From: PUND01 sp046538345
GTDB lineage: Bacteria > Planctomycetota > Phycisphaerae > SM23-33
Assembly (NCBI GenBank): GCA_046538345.1
Contig: JBKHJB010000119.1
Location: forward strand, 1 to 7,221
Direction: 5' to 3'
Length of the DNA: 7,221 nucleotides
Both the position numbers and the translations under genes were made by a program. Shown here piece by piece: positions 7,179-7,221 of the stretch. The stretch's first letter is position 1, and each line of letters begins with the position of its first letter. The notes below the pieces were generated by a model. That model did not search any database. It saw nothing but the letters and a program-made list of their open reading frames with translations, and was not told the DNA's origin.

Positions 7179-7221
7179 TCCAGGCGGCGCTTTGGGCTGT
7201 TCCGGGCGGTCGCTGCCGGCC
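7179..7221 (+). other. Sequence after grpE, nothing assigned
   Basis: The last 43 bases are GC-rich. No gene start and no clear terminator can be supported before the window ends. Confidence 0.5.

Overview
This is a GC-rich window that looks like bacterial chromosome and holds a compact protein-folding locus, all on the + strand. Complete genes, in order: groEL copy 1 (303-1991), groES (2073-2423), groEL copy 2 (2475-4097), an exported beta-propeller-like protein of unknown function (4274-5350), dnaJ (5375-6520) and grpE (6543-7178). The gene order (groES between two divergent groEL genes, with dnaJ-grpE close behind) and the WD40/YVTN-like secreted protein suggest a member of the Planctomycetota, possibly a Phycisphaerae-type lineage. 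That placement is inference from gene order and style, not proof. No mobile element, CRISPR array, tRNA or rRNA is visible.

Region by region: positions 1-302 form an untranslated upstream region. It carries two competing long-range inverted repeats (42-101) and, about 60 bp further on, a low-GC patch with a 9-bp perfect inverted repeat (145-177). Inside that patch lies a good match to a sigma-54 -24/-12 promoter (157-172). No CIRCE operator is present. The groEL1-groES-groEL2 block is tightly spaced (81- and 51-nt gaps), each gene having a strong Shine-Dalgarno sequence. It is followed by a small hairpin and then a strong GC-rich hairpin at 4132-4170 that probably ends or attenuates the transcript. 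The second block (beta-propeller gene, dnaJ, grpE) has gaps of about 3-24 nt and looks like one operon. dnaJ has no Shine-Dalgarno, which fits translational coupling to the upstream gene or a near-leaderless transcript from a TATAAA box at 5357.

How the genes work together: GroEL1/GroEL2 with GroES make ATP-driven folding chambers, and DnaJ and GrpE are the co-chaperone and nucleotide exchange factor of DnaK, which must be encoded elsewhere. The two GroELs keep the catalytic aspartates (52, 87, 398) but differ strongly at the C terminus: GroEL1 has a classical Gly-Gly-Met tail, GroEL2 an acidic tail without GGM. GroES carries an unusual Lys/Ser-rich extension of about 20 residues. These features suggest specialised chaperonins. 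The least understood items are the upstream control region, the GroES tail, and the exported propeller protein linked to a cytosolic DnaJ/GrpE pair.
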